NCBI RefSeq assembly: GCF_017353185.1
Contig: NZ_JAFMYV010000007.1
Location: forward strand, 186,001 to 250,000
Reading direction: 5' to 3'
DNA: 64,000 nucleotides
Source of the DNA: Fibrella rubiginis
GTDB lineage: Bacteria > Bacteroidota > Bacteroidia > Cytophagales > Spirosomataceae
Under the pieces are notes generated by a model, which was not told the origin of the DNA, did not search any database, and saw only the letters and a list, made by a program, of their open reading frames with translations. The position numbers were made by a program, and so were the translations under genes. Positions 26,720 through 35,700 of this stretch are shown here, in pieces. How positions within the stretch are numbered: position 1 is the stretch's first letter; the number at the start of each line of letters is the position of its first letter.

Positions 26720-27655
26720 ATGGAGAAGGAAGAACAGCCAGCCGCCGAACTAACAAAAGAAGAACGAATAGAAGCCCACTTTACAACCCCAAATGACCAC
26801 TGGAACAAATACACGTTCGAGATTTATAATACGGCCACTGACAACGGATTGTTTTTTGATGTAGAGGTGCCTTTAGATGCGTTTACTCATGCTGAGGGGT
26901 TTCTTTTCACCAACCGGACTAAACCGTTAAGCGCGGTAAAGGCCCTGATGAATGACTTTGACGAACAAGGCCCGCCGTTTGCTGATGAGCAAAAAAGGTT
27001 CATGCTTACTCACCTGATTAGCTACTTTTCAGGGACAGTTTACAGCGATAACGACGGGAAAGAAATATCACTGAAAAAAATAGAGAGCTTACTGAAAAGA
27101 GAGAATGATAAATTGCACAGATCAGAGGTTGATAATTCTATTAACACTAGTTTCGACTGGCAAGCTGCTAAAACACACCTTGCTACCTTACCCGATACTA
27201 CTGCCAAAATTGCTTATCTGATAGAGCAAAAAGCAGAGTACGAACAACGGGGTGGGGACGGCCTTATAATTGAGTGGTTTGGACCGGAATATGATAAGAA
27301 GTGCCAGACCGAAATAAACAAGCTAAAAGCCCTTGCTCAACTGGAACAACAAGAGCAAGCCGCCAAAAGTCCGTTCAAGGTCGCTGGTAAGAAAGGCTCA
27401 AAAACTGACCTTATCCGAGTGTTGAACGCTCTGTATGAGTTGCATTTGATCGAACTGGAAAATGGCCAGCGTCTGACCAAAAAACAGTTCATGCAACAGG
27501 TAGGCGGCTTTTTAGGCATTGATATGAAAAGCTATGAACAAACGTTAAGCAAGGCTTTAGAACAGCCTATAGAAGCGAATGCGGGGGTATTTGAGAAACT
27601 GCAACAGATTTCTCAAGCTCAAGTGGTAGCCCGTGGAGAGAATAGCCGCAAATGA
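26720..27655 (+). CDS. RteC-like element protein
   Basis: The 311-aa product starts 14 bp after the integrase stop, so the genes are co-transcribed. Its C-terminal part, GSKTDLIRVLNALYELHLIE followed by TKKQFMQQVGGFLGIDMKSY, resembles the C-terminal region of RteC-related proteins of Bacteroidetes mobile elements. RteC activates excision genes in CTnDOT-type elements. The N-terminal two thirds are charged and helical without a known domain. A regulatory role in excision is inferred from family resemblance and position. Confidence 0.6.
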   Translation: MEKEEQPAAELTKEERIEAHFTTPNDHWNKYTFEIYNTATDNGLFFDVEVPLDAFTHAEGFLFTNRTKPLSAVKALMNDFDEQGPPFADEQKRFMLTHLISYFSGTVYSDNDGKEISLKKIESLLKRENDKLHRSEVDNSINTSFDWQAAKTHLATLPDTTAKIAYLIEQKAEYEQRGGDGLIIEWFGPEYDKKCQTEINKLKALAQLEQQEQAAKSPFKVAGKKGSKTDLIRVLNALYELHLIELENGQRLTKKQFMQQVGGFLGIDMKSYEQTLSKALEQPIEANAGVFEKLQQISQAQVVARGENSRK

Positions 27656-27729
27656 TTACTCAATATTCAGTACCCAAGCCCCCTAACCCGATGCCCTGAC
27701 CTTTGGCAAAAGATTAAACGCCAAAGGTT

Positions 27730-28008
27730 ATGGTCATTATTCAGCTTGACACTGAACAGTTAAAAAGTCTGATACAGACTGAATTTCGTAAGGTCTTAAA
27801 CGACCAACCCCCCGCCGAATACCGGCCCGGCCCGAATGAGGAAAGACCCCTGAACGTGGGGCAAACTGCCGAATTTCTAGGTATATCAGAGCAAACGGTA
27901 TATCAGAACATCAAGAAGATACCGCACAAAAAGAGGTTTGGTCGGCTGTACTTTATCAAAAGTGAACTGGTAGCCTATCTGGAAGCCGGAACACAGAAAA
28001 CGGCGTAG
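27730..28008 (+). CDS. Excisionase-like helix-turn-helix protein
   Basis: This 92-aa protein has the compact winged-helix HTH of the excisionase/MerR-like HTH_17 family at residues about 40-85 (PLNVGQTAEFLGISEQTVYQ, then KKRFGRLYFIKSELVAYLE). The short N-terminal helix LDTEQLKSLIQTEFRKVL is typical of Bacteroidetes element proteins. Such proteins bend DNA near att sites or regulate excision. It sits 6 bp before the ATPase gene, so it is part of the integration-replication module. Confidence 0.85.
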   Translation: MVIIQLDTEQLKSLIQTEFRKVLNDQPPAEYRPGPNEERPLNVGQTAEFLGISEQTVYQNIKKIPHKKRFGRLYFIKSELVAYLEAGTQKTA

Positions 28009-28014
28009 GGAAGC

Positions 28015-29229
28015 ATGAACGCCGAAACATACGCAACCGATGGGCCAAAGACGGGCAATAAACAACAGCCACCCATAATGGATATGCCTAACGAAGAGTT
28101 AGGCGAATTGCCCGATTATGACGACGATGACCCGCCGCCCCCTCGACCCGATCAGAAAGAGGGTATCAGTTATGCTGCTCTGTTGGACGAAATGGCCGTT
28201 TCGCCAACCGAAGATATTGGCCCCCCGCCTATCTGTATTACTATAGACAATGGTGAGACTACGGCAGTGCTGGGGACGTTGGGCAATCTGTCCGTAGCCA
28301 TTGGTAAAGCTAAAAGCCGGAAAACGTTCTTGGTTGGTGCCGTTGTGGCCTCCCTTCTACAAGATTCGCCCGTTATCAACCGGATCAAAGGCCATGCACC
28401 AACAGACCGTGCAGTAGTCTTATACTTTGACACCGAACAAGGCCGCTACCATGTGCAACGCTCGATAAAGCGTATCTGTGCGTTGGCAAGCGTTACCGAC
28501 CTCCCCAACCTAAGAGCCTACGGGTTACGGTCGGTGCCTACCCAGGAACGCCGCGCCGCTATCGAGTGGGCAATCTATAATACCCCCGGCGTGTTCTTCG
28601 TGGTCATTGACGGTATCCGGGATTTGGTCTTTGACATCAACAGTCCCGAAGAGGCCACGGCCACAGCCACGCGTCTACTTCGTTGGACGGATGAGCGGCA
28701 AATTCATATCCTGACCGTGTTGCACCAAAACAAAGGTGATCAGAATGCAAGGGGGCATTTGGGTACGGAGTTGGTCAATAAGGCCGAAACGGTCCTCAGC
28801 GTGACGAAAGATCCCGATAATAAGGCCGTATCAATCGTTGCCGCTGAACAATGCAGGGACATGGATTTTGAGCCGTTCAGTTTCTCAGTTAACAGTTATG
28901 GCCTCCCCTGTTTTGTCGATGAACCCGACAACCCCAAACCATCCAAAAGGGATAAGAAGAATAAGTCAGAGGCTATTTCCCCTGAAGAGGTGGACACTAT
29001 TTTCAGCCGGGCGTTCACAATCGACACGCACTTAGGATACGGCCAACTACGCACCAACGTTTTAGCAGGTTCGCTATTCATCGGCAAGCCATTGTCCAAA
29101 AACGATGCTGAAATGCTGGTTAGTGAATCCCTCGCCAGTGGCCGACTAGGGAAAGAAAAGCCTGAAGGAAAAGGCCACGAAAAGTACTACCTCACCTCAA
29201 ACAAAGACTGTCCTGATAAACTGTCCTGA
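28015..29229 (+). CDS. RecA-type AAA ATPase, probable replicative helicase (RepA-like)
   Basis: The 404-aa protein has an acidic, Pro-rich N-terminus (residues 1-60) and then a RecA-fold ATPase. Walker A is at residues 97-104 (GKAKSRKT), and a Walker B-like strand VFFVVIDGIRDLV is near 195-207. LHQNKGDQNARGHLGTELVNKAET follows, typical of plasmid/phage RepA and AAA_25 proteins. Paired with the primase-like gene downstream, it probably loads at or unwinds the element's origin. Its stop codon is inside the first inverted repeat of the iteron-like array. Confidence 0.85.
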   Translation: MNAETYATDGPKTGNKQQPPIMDMPNEELGELPDYDDDDPPPPRPDQKEGISYAALLDEMAVSPTEDIGPPPICITIDNGETTAVLGTLGNLSVAIGKAKSRKTFLVGAVVASLLQDSPVINRIKGHAPTDRAVVLYFDTEQGRYHVQRSIKRICALASVTDLPNLRAYGLRSVPTQERRAAIEWAIYNTPGVFFVVIDGIRDLVFDINSPEEATATATRLLRWTDERQIHILTVLHQNKGDQNARGHLGTELVNKAETVLSVTKDPDNKAVSIVAAEQCRDMDFEPFSFSVNSYGLPCFVDEPDNPKPSKRDKKNKSEAISPEEVDTIFSRAFTIDTHLGYGQLRTNVLAGSLFIGKPLSKNDAEMLVSESLASGRLGKEKPEGKGHEKYYLTSNKDCPDKLS

Positions 29230-29324
29230 ACGCCTATTCATATATAGGCGTCAGGACAGTTAGGACAGTTGTTTTATAGTGTCCTGAAAGAGTGTCTTAG
29301 GACAGTCAGGACGGTTAGGACACT
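29207..29324. repeat. Iteron-like array of TYAGGACAGT repeats: candidate origin or operator
   Basis: Direct copies are at 29251-29260, 29260-29269, 29297-29306, 29306-29315 and 29315-29324, with a 9-bp period inside each run. Inverted copies ACTGTCCTGA are at 29207-29216 and 29220-29229, with a variant at 29278-29287. A hairpin ACGCCTAT/ATAGGCGT (29230-29251) sits at the centre of the first inverted pair. The array lies between the ATPase and primase genes, where a replication origin or replication-gene operator is plausible. Confidence 0.8.
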
Positions 29325-29331
29325 CTTACCC

Positions 29332-30435
29332 ATGCAACCCGCAGAGCAACCCGCACAACACCGCCCGAACTGGCTAGACCTGCCAATCAGCTTCTTTGAG
29401 TACGATCAGCAACGGGGCAGCTTCGCTACCATACCCACCCAGCAAACGACCTTACGGCGTATTGCCACAACGGGGTATTACCGTCCCCTCATTGAAGCTA
29501 TTCGCAACGAAGCCAATGCCACTGAACAGAGTGAATTGAAAAAGCAGTTACCGGCCATTAGCCCGGTATCGTTGATGTACCACCGCCGCCGTGATACCAG
29601 TTTTGCCCAAAAGATCAAACAGCAATGGCCGCTGTTGATGGGTGATATTGACCGTAAAGAAAACCCCGGCGTAGATATGGCTCAACTTAAAAGCCGCCTC
29701 ACCCTACTGCCTTACGTATTGGTTTGCGCTCATTCAGTACGAGGTGGAATCTGGTTTGTTATTCGCCTACCTGATGAACAAACCCCGGACACGTTGGCGG
29801 CTCATTTCCGCTATCTACAACGGCTGTTCCGGGAACGGTTTGGTATTGAACTCGATAAGAGCAAAGGCGGCAACCCCACAGACTTGCGCTTTGTCTCCTA
29901 TGACCCGGCCCCCTACCTTAACGACGGTGCAACGGTAATGTACAAGACATACACCTCGCCCAAGCCTCAGCCCGGACGTGGGACCGCCCGCCCGGTCGAT
30001 TACAGCCGCTTTCGTGGGCATGATGAGGGCGAACTACTAACCCGGCTAGTTCGGCGTGTAGGAGCAGCCGCAGAGGGCAACAGGCATGACACGCTGTTAA
30101 AAGAATCCCGTTTGGCCGGTGGGTACATTGCCGCGGGCCGGATGAATGAACAAACCACTGTATGGGCATTGGAGACAGTAGCAAGTGAATGGCCTACGTT
30201 TACCAAATCACAAAAGACAATTCGGGACGGTATACGCTACGGCATGGCAAACCCGATCTACGCTGATGAAGCCCCACACCCCCCCCCAGCACCCACAAAA
30301 CCCGCCCCCCTAGTCGTGCGAACATTTGCGGAATGGGGAGCTAACCCCGGCTCCATTTTACGGCCTGATGAATGCCAGTTAGAACGACTATCGGTTGAAC
30401 CATGCGATCACTACCCGGCTGAGTGGGACGGTTAA
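29332..30435 (+). CDS. Primase-like protein with VirE/BT4734 N-terminal domain
   Basis: From ATG 29332 the product is 367 aa. The N-terminal domain has LPISFFEYDQQRG, LMGDIDRKENPGVDM, VLVCAHSVRGGIWFVIRLP and PTDLRFVSYDP. This matches the BT4734-like/VirE_N domain, related to archaeo-eukaryotic primases. A helical PriCT-like segment follows (NRHDTLLKESRLAGGYIAAGR). It probably primes replication of the excised element. An ATG at 29269 would translate the iteron array (giving RTVRTVRT) and is less likely. The Pro-rich tail near residue 315 is low complexity. Confidence 0.8.
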   Translation: MQPAEQPAQHRPNWLDLPISFFEYDQQRGSFATIPTQQTTLRRIATTGYYRPLIEAIRNEANATEQSELKKQLPAISPVSLMYHRRRDTSFAQKIKQQWPLLMGDIDRKENPGVDMAQLKSRLTLLPYVLVCAHSVRGGIWFVIRLPDEQTPDTLAAHFRYLQRLFRERFGIELDKSKGGNPTDLRFVSYDPAPYLNDGATVMYKTYTSPKPQPGRGTARPVDYSRFRGHDEGELLTRLVRRVGAAAEGNRHDTLLKESRLAGGYIAAGRMNEQTTVWALETVASEWPTFTKSQKTIRDGIRYGMANPIYADEAPHPPPAPTKPAPLVVRTFAEWGANPGSILRPDECQLERLSVEPCDHYPAEWDG

Positions 30436-30446
30436 GTTTGCCCTGC

Positions 30447-30848
30447 CTACATACCCTCGAACTCCGTGCTTTTTGAATTACAACGAAACGCAAAAGGCCG
30501 CTTGTTTCGGCACTTCTTTTTGATTTCCCGCCACCGCTTCACTATCTGTTCTACCTGTTCCCAATAGGTATAGCCGGTTTTTGAAGGCGGGTTAAAGAAG
30601 AAAATACCAACGCCGTGTTCCTGAAACAATTCGCGTTGCCGCCTTATGCGCTGAATATTATAATCTGACGTGATAACAACGCCTTGTTCAGCGCCAACTT
30701 TTGGTATCCAATCTTCATCTTGCGCACCCCGCCCAAACTCTTTACCAATAGCTAATACTTCAAATCCTTCATTCGCGTGAGTTTCTAATATATTGAGGGC
30801 TTCAGCTATTTGCGGGGGTAAATTCTCATCAATGTAAATTTTGGTCAT
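30447..30848 (-). CDS. PIN-like toxin (DUF5615 family)
   Basis: This 133-aa protein begins TKIYIDENLPPQIAEAL. It has GAQDEDWIPKVGAEQGVVITSDYNI, the three acidic clusters expected in PIN-like RNases of the DUF5615/Mut7-C type. A basic C-terminus follows (KKKCRNKRPFAFRC). It overlaps the upstream DUF433/HTH gene by 4 bp, the usual antitoxin-toxin order. It is cargo of the integrated element and may stabilise it or act in defence. RNase activity is inferred from family. Confidence 0.82.
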   Translation of the reverse strand: MTKIYIDENLPPQIAEALNILETHANEGFEVLAIGKEFGRGAQDEDWIPKVGAEQGVVITSDYNIQRIRRQRELFQEHGVGIFFFNPPSKTGYTYWEQVEQIVKRWREIKKKCRNKRPFAFRCNSKSTEFEGM

Positions 30849-31519
30849 GCCGCGATCCGATGAAAATTAATGGCGTCCTCAACTTGGTCGGGCGTCAGTT
30901 CATAAATACGACCAATGAAATCAGCCGATTCGCCACCCCGGTATAAATTAAAGACTGTTTCGGTCAATATGTTGGTGTCACCTACTACGGGTTGCCCAAA
31001 CTGCCTACGGGGGTCAATAACAACGGTGTGTTTGCGGTCTAGCGGGAAAAAGCGGTTAGCCAACGACTGACGGTCAAAGTCAATCTTTTCACAGAAGGGC
31101 GTCAGTATTTCCGTGATCGTAATTTGAAGCGTCTGATCGGCTTGAATAATGTCGCCTACCTCACCCGTAAACAGCACGTCTTTACCGTCTGTGAGGATGT
31201 TTGATGTAGCAAACGGGTAGGCCGTTTTGAACACGTCTTCCAAAACCTTGTGTGCCTTAACAATCCGTTGGGCGGTAACGCCCCGGTCACGCAGTTGGTA
31301 GAAGGTAAAAAACTCGATCAGGGTATAGAAGTTCGTAACCAATTCCCGGCCTGTTCCATCCGAAAAAACGGTTTGGTCTGCTTTACCAAAGTGAACATTC
31401 CAGTATTCGCGCAGCCAACGCCGTACTTTGGCCTGTGGCAGACCAAGTATAGCGGCCACATCGGGCATTGTGTAAATGCCTGTGCCTAAGCTGAATACGT
31501 TTTTCTTCTCTACGACCAC
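30845..31519 (-). CDS. DUF433/HTH antitoxin-like protein
   Basis: The 224-aa protein has an N-terminal HTH resembling MerR (YTMPDVAAILGLPQAKVRRWL). Its middle region has FFTFYQLRDRGVTAQRIVKAHKVL. The C-terminal DUF433 domain reads RRQFGQPVVGDTNILTETVFNLYRGGESADFIGRIYELTPDQVEDAINFH. DUF433 proteins are VapB45-type antitoxins that pair with PIN-like toxins. The translationally coupled gene after it is exactly such a toxin. The N-terminal HTH suggests autoregulation. Confidence 0.85.
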   Translation of the reverse strand: MVVEKKNVFSLGTGIYTMPDVAAILGLPQAKVRRWLREYWNVHFGKADQTVFSDGTGRELVTNFYTLIEFFTFYQLRDRGVTAQRIVKAHKVLEDVFKTAYPFATSNILTDGKDVLFTGEVGDIIQADQTLQITITEILTPFCEKIDFDRQSLANRFFPLDRKHTVVIDPRRQFGQPVVGDTNILTETVFNLYRGGESADFIGRIYELTPDQVEDAINFHRIAA

Positions 31520-31589
31520 CCTGTTCTGTTTTGCGTAGGCAAAAATACAAATTCTGTACCACCTTAACCCACTTATAAACCCCCTCTAC

Positions 31590-32705
31590 CTAAATATCAG
31601 CATCCTCCGCATACTCTGTATATTCCTCTAAAACGCTGTCGGTCATGTACTCAAGCCGCTTTTCTTGAGAAAGCTCTATGACCGATTCGTAGGAAATAAA
31701 GGTGCATGATTCCGATAATGGCCCCTTTTCCAGGAAAGCAAAAACGGGTCTTGATATTTCTTGCAACACCTTTTCTTTCCTGTCGATAGGGGCAACAATA
31801 TGGGCTTCGATGGATAGGTTTGGTTGCAGAGCCATTAAATCAGCCATTCGCAAAATCCCTGAATAGATTGAGGTGGTATGTTCAACCTCAAAAGCCCTCA
31901 CGATTGACCGCCCTTTTATCCACAACACATCAATATTTTCGATAGTCTTCAGCGTTGCACTATCATAGTTCAGGGGGAGTTGTTCGAGCAAGCATGTTGT
32001 TTTTGGTTGCCAGACATCTAAAACCCGTTGCCTATCGCTACGGGGTATCCATATTTTCAGGTTCATGCGTTCGCCTATTTCGGCTAGTAGTGCCTGAATC
32101 CTGATGGAATCCCGTTGCGTGTTTTGTTGCTGACTAGTATTGAGTAAGGCTACCTCATTGTCTGGTATTGAGACGGTTACTTGCTTGTTATCTTGGGTCT
32201 TTACCGTTGGCGTTTTGAGTACTTTATTATCTCTTTCGCTGAGTGGGTAGGTGACAGTATTAGCCGGTTGGCCAATCAATAGCTTTTCGAGATATTGCCC
32301 GTCTTTATCGTCAATCTTACGCAAACTCCCCCGTACCATGCCGGTCCAAGCCAGGCTTTTCTTAGGGAGCTTCTTAGTAAATGACAGATGGTTCCAACAA
32401 ATATCAGCCTCAATTGGCGGGCTTTTATCAAGGGGCAGCCAGACCGTTGGGCCGACGTTGAAGCGAACGATGAACGGATCATTAACGGGTGTAAAAATTG
32501 GGCTGTCGTCTATGAAAAAGCTGCTTTTGATGTCGAGTACACCGACCCACCGGGACAATTTGGTAACGTAGCAAATGAGCTTGTCACCTACCTTGACGTT
32601 TGTAGCAATACTCCTTTGTCTTTCACGGAAACCAGATACCGACTGATCGGAGATGGTAAACGCTGCATACGTTTCTGGCGAAAACAGGTCTATGTAATAT
32701 GCCAT
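31590..32705 (-). CDS. EVE-domain protein with C-terminal nuclease-like domain
   Basis: Residues 1 to about 150 look like an EVE/PUA-like domain, a reader of modified bases: AYYIDLFSPETYAAF, RSIATNVKVGDKLICYVTKL, SRWVGVLDI. After a linker, residues 200-371 contain IRIQALLAEIGERMNLKIWIP, then ENIDVLWI and FEVEHTTSIYSGILRMADL. This D-x13-ExE pattern is that of a restriction-endonuclease-like fold without the canonical lysine. It starts 29 bp after the type IIG enzyme gene on the same strand. The combination suggests a modification-dependent second line of defence. Domain calls are from motif recognition only. Confidence 0.75.
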   Translation of the reverse strand: MAYYIDLFSPETYAAFTISDQSVSGFRERQRSIATNVKVGDKLICYVTKLSRWVGVLDIKSSFFIDDSPIFTPVNDPFIVRFNVGPTVWLPLDKSPPIEADICWNHLSFTKKLPKKSLAWTGMVRGSLRKIDDKDGQYLEKLLIGQPANTVTYPLSERDNKVLKTPTVKTQDNKQVTVSIPDNEVALLNTSQQQNTQRDSIRIQALLAEIGERMNLKIWIPRSDRQRVLDVWQPKTTCLLEQLPLNYDSATLKTIENIDVLWIKGRSIVRAFEVEHTTSIYSGILRMADLMALQPNLSIEAHIVAPIDRKEKVLQEISRPVFAFLEKGPLSESCTFISYESVIELSQEKRLEYMTDSVLEEYTEYAEDADI

Positions 32706-32734
32706 TTTCAGTTGAGTAATTGGTCAGTGAATAA

Positions 32735-35700
32735 CTACGCCCGCCCCTCCACAATCGCTATTTCGGCGTCTGTCAACCCATACAGCCCGTAAACCAGCCG
32801 ATCTATTTCGGTCTCTAATGCTGAGGTATCAGCAGTTGGGTCTACGGTTTTAGTATGTTCTATTTTCATTACTATGGTCTCAATTGATAAAGCATAACTA
32901 TCACTTACTTTTAAAGGGAAGCTCTCTACATAATGAGCTGGAAACTGAGCAAACGCTTTGTTCTCCCCTGTTGTAAGCGATTTGTGTATATAATCGAATA
33001 GTTTAGAGTTCAGCTGAGCTAGGAAAAGAGAAATGTACTTTTCCTGGTGAGGAATTATCAGATAAAGATTTTTTAGAGCAATTAACATATTATCATCTGA
33101 GCAAGCAATTATTGAATTGCCTGTTCGTCTCATCAATATCTTTTTGCGTTTATATAAGTCTATATTGGCATTACTCTTTAATTCCTTCGGAAGAAACTTG
33201 ACATAAGTACCACTATGAGCATAGGTATACTTGTTCACATCTCTGCCTAATAATATTGGCAACCATTGATCATCTTCTTTAACTGTGGAAAGCCATTTAG
33301 CGTTATCTCTTGTTTCAACGCCTCTGTAAACAATACATTGATCGCGAATTTTACTTTCTCGACTTAATATATCAGTTACCAATGTTGAAGCATTATTTTC
33401 AAATGGATTTTTGCCCCAATCCCAAAGCCTATCAATATCTCGAAAATTGTTATTGCCCAAATATTCTTTCAAATTTGGCAATTCTTTTTCTGTACTGTTC
33501 TTAGTGGTTAAAATGACTGTTTCAACAATTACATCAAAAGCTTCGTCTTTTAAATTTATTAATTCTAGATTTTTGTACATTGAAAGGTAACCTCTCAAAT
33601 TAGTAAAATACCGGCCATTAAGCCAAGAATTAGGTATGATTAAAGAAACTATTCCATTTTTTCTTGAAAGCTTGCCTAACGACAACTCTACAAATAAGGA
33701 ATATAAATTTGGATTATATTCGGCGGTTGTATAATACTTGATCATTAGGTCAACCATTTGTTTTCCATGCGTCGATTTAATAAGAACTAAATATGGAGGA
33801 TTGCCAATAATTGCGTCAAACCCTATAAAGTCTCCTTTGTCATTGAGCACTTCAGGAAACTCAAACCGCCATTCAAACGAGCCACGATACAGGGCGTTGT
33901 TTTCAATGTCGGCAATTTCCCCTTCGATTTGGTCAATCAGTTTATCGAGCCGTTTCTTCTCTACCTCAACGAGTTTCGGGTCTTTGATGGCCGTCCCGAA
34001 TACGTCAATGTTGTTATCTAACAGGATGCGTTGCCCCCGTAGCGTAGCGATGCGTTTACGGCGGGGGTCGCGGTTGTAGACCGTTTCGCGGAACTGGCTT
34101 TTGATCTCGTTAATGAACTGTTGCAGATCGGCTTTAGCCTCTTTGGTCTTTGCTTCTTTGTAGGCCGCTACGGCGTCTTTGTAGGTGCGTAGCGTAAACC
34201 GCTGCTTTTTGAATACGTCGCTGAGGTCTTCGGTTAAGCTGAATTTGCTCAACAGGCTGTTCCCCTGCTTAATGTTGATGTCGATATTAGGGAGCGTTTC
34301 CAGTTCACTAAAGCCTGATTCGTCAGTGTAGTAGGCATTCTTCAGTAGTTCAATCCAGAGCCGCAACCGGCATATCTTCACCGAGTTGGGGTTAATGTCA
34401 ACGCCAAACAGGCAGTTTTCAATGATCGTTTGCTTTTCGTGAAACAGCGTCTTTTGCACCCGTTGGCGTTCAGGGGTAGGCTTGTCGGTGGACCCCAACA
34501 CATACTGAAAGGGCGTTTCGTCCTCATCCTGTAGAATTAGTTCATCGTTGAGAATGCTCACTGTATAGTCTTTGATTCGCTTCCCCGTCGCGTCCTGCAA
34601 GACGCCCAAATCAGACTTCACGGCAATCAGTTCGTTGAGGGCCGATACCAGAAAATGGCCCGACCCTACGGCGGGGTCACAGATGCGTATGTCATTGATG
34701 AGGGCGTTAGCCTCAGCCCGGTCCAGGTCTTTGTTTTCCAGGGCCGCAAAGTCGGCACAGTTCCAGCCTTTAGCCTCATTAAACTTTTGCACCACCGCCT
34801 TACGGATGGTCTCCCGGCACATGTATTCCGTGATGAAGCCCGGCGTATAGAACGACCCGTCTTTGTAGCCGTTGATCTTCTCAAAAATCAGCCCCAGTAC
34901 CGAGGCGTTAATGAGCGTCCGATTCTTTTCCTGAAGTACTTCCCGGCTTTCTGATGTGAAGTCATACGCCTCTAAAAAGGCGAACAGGTAAGCCAGGGTT
35001 GGTACGGCTTTCCCATTACGGTACGCTGAGTTCTCCAGTAATACGCTGTTGCGCAGCAGGGGAAGGTGTAAGCTGTTGTCTAATTGATTGATGCTAACGG
35101 TATCGTTTTCCAGGTCGGTCAACTCAAAGAGCGAACTGTTGAGGTAAGGCACCCGCCCAAACTTGGCCTGTATTGAGGCTTGCCGGTCGCTAGGCTTTTT
35201 GGCTAACACCCGAAAGAACAGCTTGTTGAGTTCGTCAAAATCGGGTATGGTAGCGTGATTCAGAAAGGCGAAGGCCTTGTTATCGTTGTGGTAGGTCACT
35301 ACCTGCGATTCCAGCAACTTGAGAAACAGCACCCGGTTTACCCACGTAATGCATAGTTCGAGGGCCACGTTGAAAACCTGCTCGTCGGTGGTGGTGCCAT
35401 ATTGCCCCCGGTCGGTCAACCGGTTGAACTTACCCGATGAATCAAGCTCCAGTATCGTATTTTCCAGTAGTGACCCCTCATCCCGTTTACCGCTTTCCTT
35501 GCGCCGAATGACTTTCTTACCCCCGTCCTTAACCTCTTCTAAGCCGATCAGGTGTAAGAGTTCGGCGTAGAACTTAGGGTTCAGGCGGTTGCTATCCGTG
35601 GCCGTGGGCAGCTTCAGCAGGTGGGTAGGTGAGAGTACTTTGTAGAGCGGTAAAAGAGCCTTATCATTGGCCATGTTACCATCGGTAACAATGGTTTCAA

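Noticed and set aside
29269..29331. Earlier start for the primase-like protein
   Set aside because: The extra residues (including RTVRTVRT) are the translated iteron array; ATG 29332 gives a normal N-terminus.
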